This document shows, one piece after another, positions 7,808-16,977 of a stretch of 55,203 bases of DNA; position 1 is the first letter of the stretch, and each line of letters starts with the position of its first letter. Made by a program: the position numbers and the translations under genes. The notes below the pieces were generated by a model. That model searched no databases. It worked only from the letters and a program-made list of their open reading frames with translations, and had not been told where the DNA came from. Origin of the DNA: UBA7657 sp049653045 (GTDB lineage: Bacteria; Pseudomonadota; Alphaproteobacteria; Micavibrionales; Micavibrionaceae); assembly GCA_049653045.1 (NCBI GenBank), contig JBASFN010000140.1, forward strand, positions 1 through 55,203, given 5' to 3'.

Positions 7808-8548
7808 TTAGTGCAGGGGGCACTTTTTACATTCCACCTGATCATGCCTTGAACATAAAGAAGCGGTATCAGAATCGCAGAAATGACAGAGCGCAAATGA
7901 ATCCCGCATCCTGATTGTGTCTTCTTCCACTTTGATCCCTATATCTTTCATTTGCTTGAGCGTTCTGGAGAAGGTTTCCGGTGTCATGCCTAAATAATTC
8001 GCTACGACCTGTTTTTTAAAGGGGAGTTTAAAATCCAGATTTTCATGTCCTTGCTCAATATGTTTGAGCAGGAAATAATACCCCACGCGCTGTAGTGGTG
8101 ATTTAATGTTCATGGCCTCAATCTGATGCATGGCATTTTTATAGTGGCGCGAGACAATACGCAAAAGATTGACGGCAAAAGCAGGATCCTCAAGAACATG
8201 TTTTTTGACAACGGAGTCCGGGATTTTAAGAATTTTGGCGGCACTCATGGTTTGCACGTTGATCGGCGAAGGAATCCCCATAAAAAGAACGGCCTCCATG
8301 CATGTGTCGCCAGCTTCAAGCATGCGTATTATGGCTTCGCCGCCATCTTCGTTTATGCGGGTTGTTTTTAACGATCCGTCCAGCACAAGAAAAATACATT
8401 CCGGACTATCGCCCTGCTGCACAAGAACTTTGCCACTGTCATAATCGTGCATGACAGAACGTTGAAGTAACGTTTGAAGACTGTTTTCGGATAATCCCTC
8501 AAACAGCTGCGGCTTTTTTTGTTCATTAAAATTTGCAGGCAACTGCAT
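7808..8548 (-). CDS. Crp/Fnr-family regulator with C-terminal cysteine cluster
   Basis: 246 aa: cAMP-type effector domain (about 15-130), dimer helix, then a helix-turn-helix (178-198). The recognition helix reads TPETFSR (E191, S194, R195), the ExxSR set with which FNR reads TTGAT half-sites, so the seven boxes here are plausible targets. The classical N-terminal Fe-S cysteines are absent. Five cysteines sit in the last 26 residues as C221-X2-C224-X7-C232-X7-C240-X2-C243, past the DNA-binding domain. Bacillus subtilis Fnr also uses C-terminal Cys ligands, so redox or O2 sensing is plausible. ATG 8548 is preferred over the in-frame TTG at 8560. It is divergent from narK with one shared box. 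Confidence 0.85.
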   Translation of the reverse strand: MQLPANFNEQKKPQLFEGLSENSLQTLLQRSVMHDYDSGKVLVQQGDSPECIFLVLDGSLKTTRINEDGGEAIIRMLEAGDTCMEAVLFMGIPSPINVQTMSAAKILKIPDSVVKKHVLEDPAFAVNLLRIVSRHYKNAMHQIEAMNIKSPLQRVGYYFLLKHIEQGHENLDFKLPFKKQVVANYLGMTPETFSRTLKQMKDIGIKVEEDTIRMRDSFALCHFCDSDTASLCSRHDQVECKKCPLH

Positions 8549-8584
8549 CTTTATTACCAATCATTGTTCTTTGTTGACAGCATC

Positions 8585-8598
8585 TTGATCTGAATCAA
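8585..8598. promoter_or_regulatory. FNR/Dnr box between the crp/fnr gene and narK
   Basis: TTGATCTGAATCAA. On the + strand AATACT (8621-8626) occupies the class II -10 position, giving a narK start near 8633. On the - strand the centre is 43.5 bp from the regulator's ATG, so autoregulation is possible, but no convincing -10 is visible there. Confidence 0.88.
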
Positions 8599-8703
8599 GT
8601 CCGGTCAAATTCGCACATGCAATACTAAAGAAAATGGATGAGAAAATAAACTCTCTTTCGTTGAAAGTGTAAATTATCTGAATATGTTGGCGGAGCTAGC
8701 CCT

Positions 8704-11343
8704 ATGATTACAAAGACAGATCAAACCAGAGCCCTTAGTTTGAGCACAGTGGCATTCACCCTGTGCTTTGCTGTGTGGACGATATTTTCAATTATCGGTG
8801 TCCAGATACAACAGGATATGGGGCTGACAGACACACAATTCAGTCTGTTGATCGGGACGCCGATCCTGACTGGCTCTTTGGTAAGACTCTTTTTTGGTAT
8901 CTGGGCCGATCAGTATGGGGGGCGCCCGATTTTTATGGCGGTTATGCTGTCATCCGCTTTTTTCACATGGTGCTTGACCTATGCGGATACGTACGAAATG
9001 TTGCTGCTGACGGCATTGGGTGTGGGCGTCGCCGGGGGAAGTTTCGTGGTCGGCATTGCCTATCTCTCAAAATGGTACGGTAAAGAACATCAGGGGACTG
9101 CGCTTGGTGTCTACGGAATGGGCAATATTGGTGCGGCGGTCACCAAATTTATAGCGCCCTTTGTCATGGTTTCCTATGGCTGGCATATGGTTGCGCAAGT
9201 ATGGGCAATATCATTAGTTATCATCGCGCTGCTATTCTGGTTCTTTACCAAGGACGAGCCTCAAATCCAGCAACAAAGGGCTGCAAAGACCGCCCCGAAA
9301 TCGATGTGGGAGTCCCTTAAACCTCTCAAGAAACTGCAAGTCTGGCGTTTCTCTCTTTACTACTTTTTTGTGTTTGGCGGCTTCGTTGCATTGGCACTAT
9401 GGCTGCCGCGCTATTATGTTGGCGTTTATGATCTGGATATTAAATCGGCAGGGATGCTGGCTGCTTCTTTTTCTATAGCGGCCTCATTGTTCCGCGCCGT
9501 AGGCGGGTACTTGTCTGATAAATATGGCGCGCGCTCGGTCATGTATTGGACGTTTCTTGTGAGTGCTATTTGCTGTTTTCTGTTGGCCTATCCGCAAACC
9601 GATTATGTCGTTCATGGAATTGATGGAAATATAGAATTCAGTTTTGGCTGGGGCTTTATCCCGTTCACAGTGATTGTGTTTGTGCTTGGTTTCTTTATGT
9701 CCTTGGGCAAGGCTGCAATCTATAAGCATATTCCTGTCTATTACCCGAATGATGTTGGATCGGTTGCGGGTATTGTTGGCCTGATTGGCGGCCTTGGCGG
9801 TTTTTTTCTCCCTCTTAGCTTTGGTCTGATGAATGACTATCTCAACGTCTGGACAAGTTGCTTCATGTTGCTTTTCGTACTGGTTACGATTGCGTTTTTA
9901 TGGATGCACGTTTCTATCCGCTTGATGGAGCGGGAACGCTACCCAGAACTGACAAAACCTGCCTTTTTCACCGAGATGGAGAAGAAACATGTTTTGAAAG
10001 TCTGGAAGCCCGAAGAGGACAGTTTCTGGCGCTCAGAAGGGCAAAAGATTGCCCGCCGTAATCTCTGGCTTTCCGTTCCGGCACTTTTCCTCGCTTTTGC
10101 CTTATGGATGGTATGGAGCGTTGTTGTGGTAAATCTCCCCAGAGTGGGTTTTGATTTTACGACGGAGCAGCTTTTCTGGCTTACGGCTTTGCCCGGACTG
10201 TCCGGCGCAACCTTGCGCATCTTCTATGCCTTCATGGTTCCTGTTTTTGGTGGGCGTCGTTGGACGGCGCTCAGTACCGGATCGCTTCTGATACCGGCCT
10301 TTGGTATCGGGATGGCGGTGCAGGATCCCTCAACGCCTTATTCGGTGTTTCTGATTTTGGCTTTGCTCTGTGGTTTCGGCGGTGGAAACTTCGCCTCCAG
10401 CATGGCCAATATTGCGTATTTTTTCCCTAAAAAAGAAAAAGGCAATGCTCTGGCTTTGAACGCCGGGCTCGGCAATCTGGGTGTCAGCGCTGTTCAGTTC
10501 CTTGTGCCGTTGGTGATTACGGTTGGTCTTTTTGGCGCTGTTGGCGGCGCTCCGCAACTGGCGGATGGAACAAGTCTTTGGATTCAAAATGCCGCCTATA
10601 TATGGATCCCGTTTATCGCCGTTTCGGCAATCCTGTCATGGTTTTATATGAATGATATTGCAGATGCCAAAGCCTCTTTGTCCAGCCAGATGGCGATCTT
10701 CCAGCGGAAACATAACTGGATTATGTGTGTTCTTTATATCGGAACATTCGGCTCTTTTATTGGGTTTTCCGCGGGGTTTCCGTTGCTGGCGAAGTCACAA
10801 TTTCCGGAGGTGAACTCTCTCCAGCTTGCCTTTATAGGCCCGCTTCTTGGTGCACTGTCCCGTGCGGGGAGTGGATGGATTTCAGATAAATTCGGCGGCG
10901 GACGTGTTACGCTTTGGGTGTTTGTAGCCATGATTGTTGGGGCGCTTGGTGTGTATTACTTCCTGACCATCAAGGATCATCCCATGGCATTCTACGGATT
11001 TTTCGGCATGTTCCTCGCCCTGTTCGTTACGACGGGCGTAGGGAATGCCTCTACTTTCCAGATGATCCCCTCCATTTTCTGGCAGGACAGAAAAAAAGCC
11101 CTGAAAGGCCAGCCGGAGGAAGACATTCGCAAGACCGCAGAAAGAGAATCTGCAGCCGTTATTGGGTTTAGCTCCGCTATCGGTGCTTTTGGGGCGTTCT
11201 TTATCCCCAAAAGCTACGGCACGTCGATTTCTCTGACGGGTGCGCCGGATGCGGCCTTGCTTGTTTTTGCGGGGTTCTATGCATTGTGCCTGTATTTAAC
11301 CTGGTATTTCTACATCAGAAAGAATGCGGAAATAAAATGCTGA
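8704..11343 (+). CDS. narK: Fused NarK1-NarK2 nitrate/nitrite transporter
   Basis: 879 aa made of two complete major-facilitator units (about 1-440 and 450-879), as in the NarK fusions of Paracoccus and other denitrifiers. There the first half acts as a proton-nitrate symporter and the second as a nitrate/nitrite exchanger. Each half has a nitrate-signature-like glycine run: GVGVAGGSFVVGIAYLSKWY in the first, LLCGFGGGNFASSMANIAYF in the second. About 24 membrane segments are expected. GGAG lies shortly before the ATG. It begins the nar cluster and is controlled by the box at 8585; narG has its own box 14 bases after the narK stop. Confidence 0.92.
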   Translation: MITKTDQTRALSLSTVAFTLCFAVWTIFSIIGVQIQQDMGLTDTQFSLLIGTPILTGSLVRLFFGIWADQYGGRPIFMAVMLSSAFFTWCLTYADTYEMLLLTALGVGVAGGSFVVGIAYLSKWYGKEHQGTALGVYGMGNIGAAVTKFIAPFVMVSYGWHMVAQVWAISLVIIALLFWFFTKDEPQIQQQRAAKTAPKSMWESLKPLKKLQVWRFSLYYFFVFGGFVALALWLPRYYVGVYDLDIKSAGMLAASFSIAASLFRAVGGYLSDKYGARSVMYWTFLVSAICCFLLAYPQTDYVVHGIDGNIEFSFGWGFIPFTVIVFVLGFFMSLGKAAIYKHIPVYYPNDVGSVAGIVGLIGGLGGFFLPLSFGLMNDYLNVWTSCFMLLFVLVTIAFLWMHVSIRLMERERYPELTKPAFFTEMEKKHVLKVWKPEEDSFWRSEGQKIARRNLWLSVPALFLAFALWMVWSVVVVNLPRVGFDFTTEQLFWLTALPGLSGATLRIFYAFMVPVFGGRRWTALSTGSLLIPAFGIGMAVQDPSTPYSVFLILALLCGFGGGNFASSMANIAYFFPKKEKGNALALNAGLGNLGVSAVQFLVPLVITVGLFGAVGGAPQLADGTSLWIQNAAYIWIPFIAVSAILSWFYMNDIADAKASLSSQMAIFQRKHNWIMCVLYIGTFGSFIGFSAGFPLLAKSQFPEVNSLQLAFIGPLLGALSRAGSGWISDKFGGGRVTLWVFVAMIVGALGVYYFLTIKDHPMAFYGFFGMFLALFVTTGVGNASTFQMIPSIFWQDRKKALKGQPEEDIRKTAERESAAVIGFSSAIGAFGAFFIPKSYGTSISLTGAPDAALLVFAGFYALCLYLTWYFYIRKNAEIKC

Positions 11344-11356
11344 ATAAATGCGCCTC

Positions 11357-11370
11357 TTGATCTGAATCAA
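11357..11370 (+). promoter_or_regulatory. FNR/Dnr box of narGHJI
   Basis: TTGATCTGAATCAA. The predicted start is near 11405 with an imperfect -10 (TAAAAC, 11392-11397), leaving a 30-base leader with AAGGAG before narG. Confidence 0.87.
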
Positions 11371-11434
11371 GGGACGCTGTTGCAAAACCGTTAAAACTAA
11401 AAAGAAAGATAAAGAATCTTAAGGAGCCGTAGCG

Positions 11435-14400
11435 ATGAGCTATTTTATCGACCGCATCAGTTATTTCGCCCAGAACCGAGAGAAGTTCTCCAACGGCCAT
11501 GGCGTAACGACCGAAGAAAACAGAGCCTGGGAAAAGGCCTATCGGGATCGCTGGGCACATGACAAGATTGTCCGCTCTACTCACGGTGTGAATTGCACCG
11601 GTTCCTGCTCCTGGAAAATCTATGTGAAGAACGGCCTTATCACATGGGAAACCCAGCAGACGGATTATCCGCGTACACGGCCAGATCTTCCCAATCATGA
11701 GCCGCGCGGCTGTTCCAGAGGTGCGAGCTATAGCTGGTACATTTATTCCGCCAACCGTTTGAAATATCCGATGGTGCGTAAAAGGCTGTTAGAGCTATGG
11801 CGCCGTACAAAGAAGCAAGTTGGTGGGGATCCGGTTGAGGCATGGAAAACCATTCAGGCCGATCCAGTTTTACGCCAGTCCTATCAAAAGGTGCGCGGCC
11901 AGGGCGGCTTTGTCCGTGCCGGATGGGATGAAGCGAACGAAATTGTCGCTGCGGCCAATATTTATACAATCAAAGAACATGGCCCTGATCGCGTTATCGG
12001 GTTCTCGCCTATCCCTGCCATGTCGATGATTTCCTACGCTGCCGGCGCACGATACTTGTCCCTGATTGGCGGCGTATGCATGAGCTTTTATGACTGGTAT
12101 TGCGACCTGCCTCCTGCAAGTCCGCAGACATGGGGGGAGCAAACCGACGTACCGGAAAGTGCGGATTGGTATAATTCCGGCTTTATTATCATGTGGGGAT
12201 CAAATGTCCCGCAAACCCGTACACCCGACGCCCACTTCATGACTGAGGCGCGTTACAAGGGCACGCAAATTGTTACAATCACACCGGATTATTCAGAGGC
12301 CTCGAAATTCGGCGATATCTGGCTTAATCCGCGTCAGGGAACAGACGCCGCCCTTGGCATGGCGATGGGTCATGTGATCCTGAAAGAGTTTCATATCGAT
12401 AACCCTTCCGAATATTTTGATGATTATTGCCGTGCCTATACGGATATGCCGTTTCTGGTGAAACTTGAAAAACAGGGCGACCGCTTCGTTCCCGGGCGCA
12501 TGGTGCGGGCATCCGATTTCAAGGGCAATCTCGATGAAGATAATAATCCCGAATGGAAGACCGTCTGTTTCGATGAAGAAACCGGTAATATTACCGTGCC
12601 GACCGGTTCTATTGGCTTCCGCTGGGGAGAAGAGGGAAAATGGAACATTGTTCCGACCGATTCCAAAACGGGAGAGAATATTCGCCCACGCAAAACTTTG
12701 CTTGGCGATCATGATGATGTGCTCAAGGTCGGCTTCCCGTATTTCGGTGGCCAGACCCATGAAACCGGATATTTTGAACCTTCCGCCGGTGAGGATGTAC
12801 TGGATCGCAACATTCCGGTCAAATATCTGGATCTGAACGGCGAGAAAGTGGCCGTGGCCTGCGTGTTTGATCTGCTCTGCGCCAATTACGGTATCGCCCG
12901 TGAAGGCCTTGGCGGTGATAATGTGGCTTCCGGCTATGAAGATAATATCCCCTACACTCCCAAATGGCAGGAAAGCATCACCGGCGTTCCGGTAGAAAAA
13001 GTCATTCAGGTTGCAAGAGAATTTGCCAACAACGCCCATATCACCAAGGGTAAGTCGATGATCATCATCGGGGCGGCGATGAACCACTGGTATCACATGG
13101 ATATGAATTACCGCGCGGCTATCAATATGCTGGCTTTCTGTGGTTGTATCGGTCAATCCGGCGGCGGATGGTCGCATTATGTCGGGCAAGAAAAACTGCG
13201 TCCACAGACAGGCTGGACACCGCTTGCTTTTGCCCTTGATTGGGTACGTCCGCCGCGCCAGCAAAACTCAACATCGTTCTTCTATGCTCATACGGATCAA
13301 TGGCGTTATGAAACGCTGGACGTTGACGAAGTTCTTTCCCCTCTTGCGGATAAAGAAAAATGGAAAGGTTCGCTGATTGATTGCAATATCCGCGCCGAGC
13401 GGATGGGCTGGCTACCGTCCGCCCCGCAGCTTGAAGAAAATCCGATTGATCTGGTAAAACAGGCTGAGAACAAAAAGGTTGATCCTGTTGACTACGTCGT
13501 GGATCGTTTAAAATCCGGTGATCTGCGCATGTCCTGCGAAGATCCGGATAATCCGAAAAACTGGCCACGCAACATGTTTGTCTGGCGCTCCAATATTCTG
13601 GGCTCTTCCGGTAAGGGTCATGAATATTTCCTCAAACATTTCCTTGGCACACAACACGGCGTTCAAGGCAAGGATCTGGGTGATGAAGGTCCCGGAAAAT
13701 GCAGCGAAGTTGTCTGGCATGACGAAGCGCCGGAAGGTAAGCTGGATCTGGTGGTCACGCTTGATTTCCGTATGTCCACGACGTGTGTCTATTCGGATAT
13801 TGTTCTGCCAACAGCGAGTTGGTATGAGAAAAATGATCTTAATACGTCTGATATGCATCCGTTCATTCACCCGCTATCCAAGGCAATTGATCCGGTCTGG
13901 CAAAGCAAATCAGACTGGGAAATTTATAAAGGTTTTGCCAAGAAATTCTCTGAACTTTGCGAAGGGCATCTGGGCGTTGAGAAGGAAATTGTTCTTAACC
14001 CGATCCAGCACGATACGCCGGGCGAACTTGCCCAGCCTGATGTGAAAGAATGGCGCAAAGGTGAGTGTGATTTGATCCCGGGTAAAACTGCGCCCAGCAT
14101 GAAAGTGGTCGAGCGCGATTATCCAGCTACATTTGATCGCTTCACATCGCTTGGCCCGCTATTGGAAAAACTGGGCAATGGCGGCAAAGGGATTGGCTGG
14201 AACACTGATCATGAAGTGGACTTCCTGAAAAAGCTTAACGGTGAGCGGGATGGACGCGCCAAAATCGATACGGATATCGATGCGTGTGAGATGGTTTTAT
14301 CGCTGGCGCCAGAAACCAACGGTGAAGTGGCGGTTAAAGCCTGGAGTGCCTTGAGCAAGATTACGGGACGCGATCACACGCATCTGGCCTTGCCCAAGCA

Positions 14401-15163
14401 AGAGGAGAAAATCCGCTTTCGCGATATTCAGGCGCAGCCGCGCAAAATTATCAGCTCCCCCACATGGAGCGGCCTTGAATCAGAGCATGTTTCCTACACG
14501 GCAAACTACACAAACGTGCACGAATTTATTCCTTGGCGTACGCTGACAGGCCGCCAGCAGCTTTATCAGGATCACCCTTGGATGGTTGATTTTGGCGAAG
14601 CGCTGGTTTCCTATCGCCCGCCAATCAATACGCGCACTGTCCAGAACATGCTGGACAAGCACGGGGAGGAATCACCGACGATCCTGCTTAATTTTATTAC
14701 GCCGCACCAGAAATGGGGGATTCACTCCACCTATACGGATAATCTGCACATGCTGACATTGTCACGCGGCGGGCCGATTGTCTGGGTCAGTGAAGTCGAT
14801 GCCAATAAAATAGGCATTAAAGACAATGACTGGTTGGAAGTTTTCAATACGAACGGCGCAATCGTCGCGCGGGCGGTTGTATCCCAGCGTGTCAATGAAG
14901 GCATGATGCTGATGTATCACGCGCAGGAAAAACTGGTGCATACACCGGGCAGTAAAATTACCAATGCGCGCGGCGGCATTCACAATTCCGTCACACGGGC
15001 AACGATCAAACCAACACATATGATCGGCGCTTATGCCCAGCTTTCTTACGGATTTAACTATTACGGAACCGTTGGCTCCAACCGCGATGAGTTCGTTATT
15101 GTCCGTAAAATGGACAAGGTGGACTGGATGGATGAACCGGCTCAAGTGGAGGCAGCAGAATAA
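11435..15163 (+). CDS. narG: Respiratory nitrate reductase alpha subunit NarG
   Basis: Catalytic Mo-bis-MGD subunit of the membrane-bound nitrate reductase; reduces nitrate to nitrite on the cytoplasmic face. 1242 aa against about 1247 in E. coli. The N-terminal FS0 ligands are seen in HGVNCTGSCSWKIY plus a later Cys in EPRGCSRGASYSWY (His-Cys3-type 4Fe-4S). The segment QTDVPESADWYNSGFIIMWG carries the Asp expected to ligate Mo. AAGGAG precedes the ATG. The stop overlaps the narH ATG by one base (TAATG). No Tat signal is expected for this class and none is seen. Confidence 0.96.
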   Translation: MSYFIDRISYFAQNREKFSNGHGVTTEENRAWEKAYRDRWAHDKIVRSTHGVNCTGSCSWKIYVKNGLITWETQQTDYPRTRPDLPNHEPRGCSRGASYSWYIYSANRLKYPMVRKRLLELWRRTKKQVGGDPVEAWKTIQADPVLRQSYQKVRGQGGFVRAGWDEANEIVAAANIYTIKEHGPDRVIGFSPIPAMSMISYAAGARYLSLIGGVCMSFYDWYCDLPPASPQTWGEQTDVPESADWYNSGFIIMWGSNVPQTRTPDAHFMTEARYKGTQIVTITPDYSEASKFGDIWLNPRQGTDAALGMAMGHVILKEFHIDNPSEYFDDYCRAYTDMPFLVKLEKQGDRFVPGRMVRASDFKGNLDEDNNPEWKTVCFDEETGNITVPTGSIGFRWGEEGKWNIVPTDSKTGENIRPRKTLLGDHDDVLKVGFPYFGGQTHETGYFEPSAGEDVLDRNIPVKYLDLNGEKVAVACVFDLLCANYGIAREGLGGDNVASGYEDNIPYTPKWQESITGVPVEKVIQVAREFANNAHITKGKSMIIIGAAMNHWYHMDMNYRAAINMLAFCGCIGQSGGGWSHYVGQEKLRPQTGWTPLAFALDWVRPPRQQNSTSFFYAHTDQWRYETLDVDEVLSPLADKEKWKGSLIDCNIRAERMGWLPSAPQLEENPIDLVKQAENKKVDPVDYVVDRLKSGDLRMSCEDPDNPKNWPRNMFVWRSNILGSSGKGHEYFLKHFLGTQHGVQGKDLGDEGPGKCSEVVWHDEAPEGKLDLVVTLDFRMSTTCVYSDIVLPTASWYEKNDLNTSDMHPFIHPLSKAIDPVWQSKSDWEIYKGFAKKFSELCEGHLGVEKEIVLNPIQHDTPGELAQPDVKEWRKGECDLIPGKTAPSMKVVERDYPATFDRFTSLGPLLEKLGNGGKGIGWNTDHEVDFLKKLNGERDGRAKIDTDIDACEMVLSLAPETNGEVAVKAWSALSKITGRDHTHLALPKQEEKIRFRDIQAQPRKIISSPTWSGLESEHVSYTANYTNVHEFIPWRTLTGRQQLYQDHPWMVDFGEALVSYRPPINTRTVQNMLDKHGEESPTILLNFITPHQKWGIHSTYTDNLHMLTLSRGGPIVWVSEVDANKIGIKDNDWLEVFNTNGAIVARAVVSQRVNEGMMLMYHAQEKLVHTPGSKITNARGGIHNSVTRATIKPTHMIGAYAQLSYGFNYYGTVGSNRDEFVIVRKMDKVDWMDEPAQVEAAE

Positions 15164-16791
15164 TGAAAATACGCGCACAAATTGGTATGGTGCTCAATCT
15201 CGATAAATGTATCGGCTGTCATACCTGCTCCGTCACTTGCAAGAATGTCTGGACATCCCGCGAAGGGGTTGAATATGCCTGGTTTAACAATGTTGAAACC
15301 AAGCCGGGCGTTGGATATCCCAAAGATTGGGAAAATCAGGAAAAATGGAAAGGTGGCTGGGAACTCCATAAAAACGGGAAAATCCATCCCAAGCAAGGAA
15401 GCCGTTGGCGCATTCTGGCCAATATTTTCGGCAACCCGAGCATGCCGGAAATCGATGATTATTACGAACCGTTCACGTTTGATTACGATCATCTGCAAAA
15501 AGCACCAGAGATGAAAACCATGCCAACAGCGCGGCCTCGTTCACTGATCACAGGGCAACGCATGGAAAAAATCGAATGGGGGCCGAACTGGGAAGAAATT
15601 TTAGGGACGGAATTCGAACATCGCCGCAAGGATTACAATTTCAAAGACATTGAAGAAGAAATGTATGGAGAGTTTGAAAATACATTCATGATGTATCTGC
15701 CTCGCTTGTGTGAGCATTGTATTAATCCAACGTGCGTTGCTTCTTGTCCGTCCGGCTCCATCTATAAACGTGAAGAAGATGGCGTTGTCCTCATTGATCA
15801 GGACAAATGCCGTGGCTGGCGCATGTGCGTGTCGGGCTGTCCTTACAAGAAAATTTATTACAACTGGAAAACTGGCAAGGCCGAGAAATGCACGCTTTGT
15901 TATCCACGTCTTGAAAATGGCGAGCCAACTGTCTGTTCTGAAACCTGTGTCGGGCGTATTCGTTACCTTGGGGTCATTCTTTATGACGCTGACCGTATTG
16001 AAGAGGCGGCGAGCGTTCCCAATGAAGAAGATTTATATGAGGCGCAGCTTGGCATTTTTCTGAACCCACACGATCCGGAAATCATCGCGGAAGCGCGTAA
16101 ACAAGGTATTCCTGAGAACTGGATTGAGGGTGCACAAAACTCTCCTATTTATAAAATGGTAATGGACTGGAAAGTGGCGTTCCCGCTTCACCCGGAATAT
16201 CGCACCTTGCCGATGGTCTGGTATATTCCGCCGCTGTCTCCGGTTCAATCTGCGGCGGCGCAGGGAAAAATCGCAACCAAAGACGGTATTATGCCGGATC
16301 TGGATGATATGCGCATTCCGGTTAAATATCTGGCCAATATGCTGACGGCCGGCAAAGTAGAGCCTGTGCGTCTTGGTCTTAAACGTATGATGGCGATGCG
16401 CCATTATATGCGCGGCAAGATGATTGAAGGCAAGGATAACTCCGGCATTTTGGAAGAAGTCGGTCTGACGCCGGAATTGGTCGAAGACATGTATAAAATC
16501 ATGGCGATTGCCAATTATGAAGATCGTTACGTCATCCCGACAAGTCACCGTGAAGAAACGTTGGATGCCTTTGGCGAGAGCGGCGGATGCGGCTTCAGCT
16601 TCGGCAATGGCTGTTCTGACCACAGCCACAGCGCGATTGATTTGTTTGAAAATCCTAAACAGTCACGTGGCCAGTCCGGCAGCACAAAAAGCAATCGTGT
16701 GAATACGATTTTCGAACGTGACAAGTATGAAGACATTGGGAAAAAGCATACCGGATGTGGCGGCGGTTCTTGCGGCGGCGGTTGTGGTTGA
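15163..16791 (+). CDS. narH: Respiratory nitrate reductase beta subunit NarH
   Basis: Electron-transfer subunit linking NarI hemes to NarG. 542 aa, about 30 longer than E. coli NarH. Four cluster motifs are visible: CIGCHTCSVTCKNVW, CEHCINPTCVASCPSG, CRGWRMCVSGCPYKKIY (with the Trp that makes one cluster 3Fe-4S) and CTLCYP...CSETCVGR. The extra length is a C-terminal tail ending HTGCGGGSCGGGCG, preceded by a Cys/Gly-rich segment (GGCGFSFGNGCSDHSHS). This tail is not part of the core fold and resembles the end of the next small ORF. Confidence 0.95.
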   Translation: MKIRAQIGMVLNLDKCIGCHTCSVTCKNVWTSREGVEYAWFNNVETKPGVGYPKDWENQEKWKGGWELHKNGKIHPKQGSRWRILANIFGNPSMPEIDDYYEPFTFDYDHLQKAPEMKTMPTARPRSLITGQRMEKIEWGPNWEEILGTEFEHRRKDYNFKDIEEEMYGEFENTFMMYLPRLCEHCINPTCVASCPSGSIYKREEDGVVLIDQDKCRGWRMCVSGCPYKKIYYNWKTGKAEKCTLCYPRLENGEPTVCSETCVGRIRYLGVILYDADRIEEAASVPNEEDLYEAQLGIFLNPHDPEIIAEARKQGIPENWIEGAQNSPIYKMVMDWKVAFPLHPEYRTLPMVWYIPPLSPVQSAAAQGKIATKDGIMPDLDDMRIPVKYLANMLTAGKVEPVRLGLKRMMAMRHYMRGKMIEGKDNSGILEEVGLTPELVEDMYKIMAIANYEDRYVIPTSHREETLDAFGESGGCGFSFGNGCSDHSHSAIDLFENPKQSRGQSGSTKSNRVNTIFERDKYEDIGKKHTGCGGGSCGGGCG

Positions 16792-16815
16792 TCAATTAAG
16801 AAAGGACGAAAGATC

Positions 16816-16977
16816 ATGAATATCTTTAAAAAATCGAATTCTGAAAACAAAAAACAAGACACAAAAAAAGAAAGTGTCCCTGACAATAAGAAACAACAGG
16901 ACACACAAAAGCCTGACCCGCATGCTAATGGCGGATGTTGCGGCTCTTGCGGGGGACAACAAGGAAAAGGCTCATGA
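16816..16977 (+). CDS. 53-aa cysteine-tailed protein between narH and narJ
   Basis: ATG 16816 behind AAAGGACG, stop TGA 16975-16977 overlapping the narJ ATG (ATGA). The product is a lysine/glutamine-rich hydrophilic stretch (about residues 1-38) followed by a tail GGCCGSCGGQQGKGS. The spacing, Shine-Dalgarno site and stop/start overlap all indicate a translated gene in the nar operon. The tail resembles the extra C-terminus of NarH (CGGGSCGGGCG), suggesting a shared metal- or cluster-binding role, possibly in maturation. I know of no described nar subunit like it; function unknown. Confidence 0.7.
   Translation: MNIFKKSNSENKKQDTKKESVPDNKKQQDTQKPDPHANGGCCGSCGGQQGKGS

Noticed and set aside
12293..13264. 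323-codon open frame on the - strand inside narG
   Set aside because: It is the antisense shadow of a strongly conserved gene; no ribosome site or domain, and narG motifs run through it.
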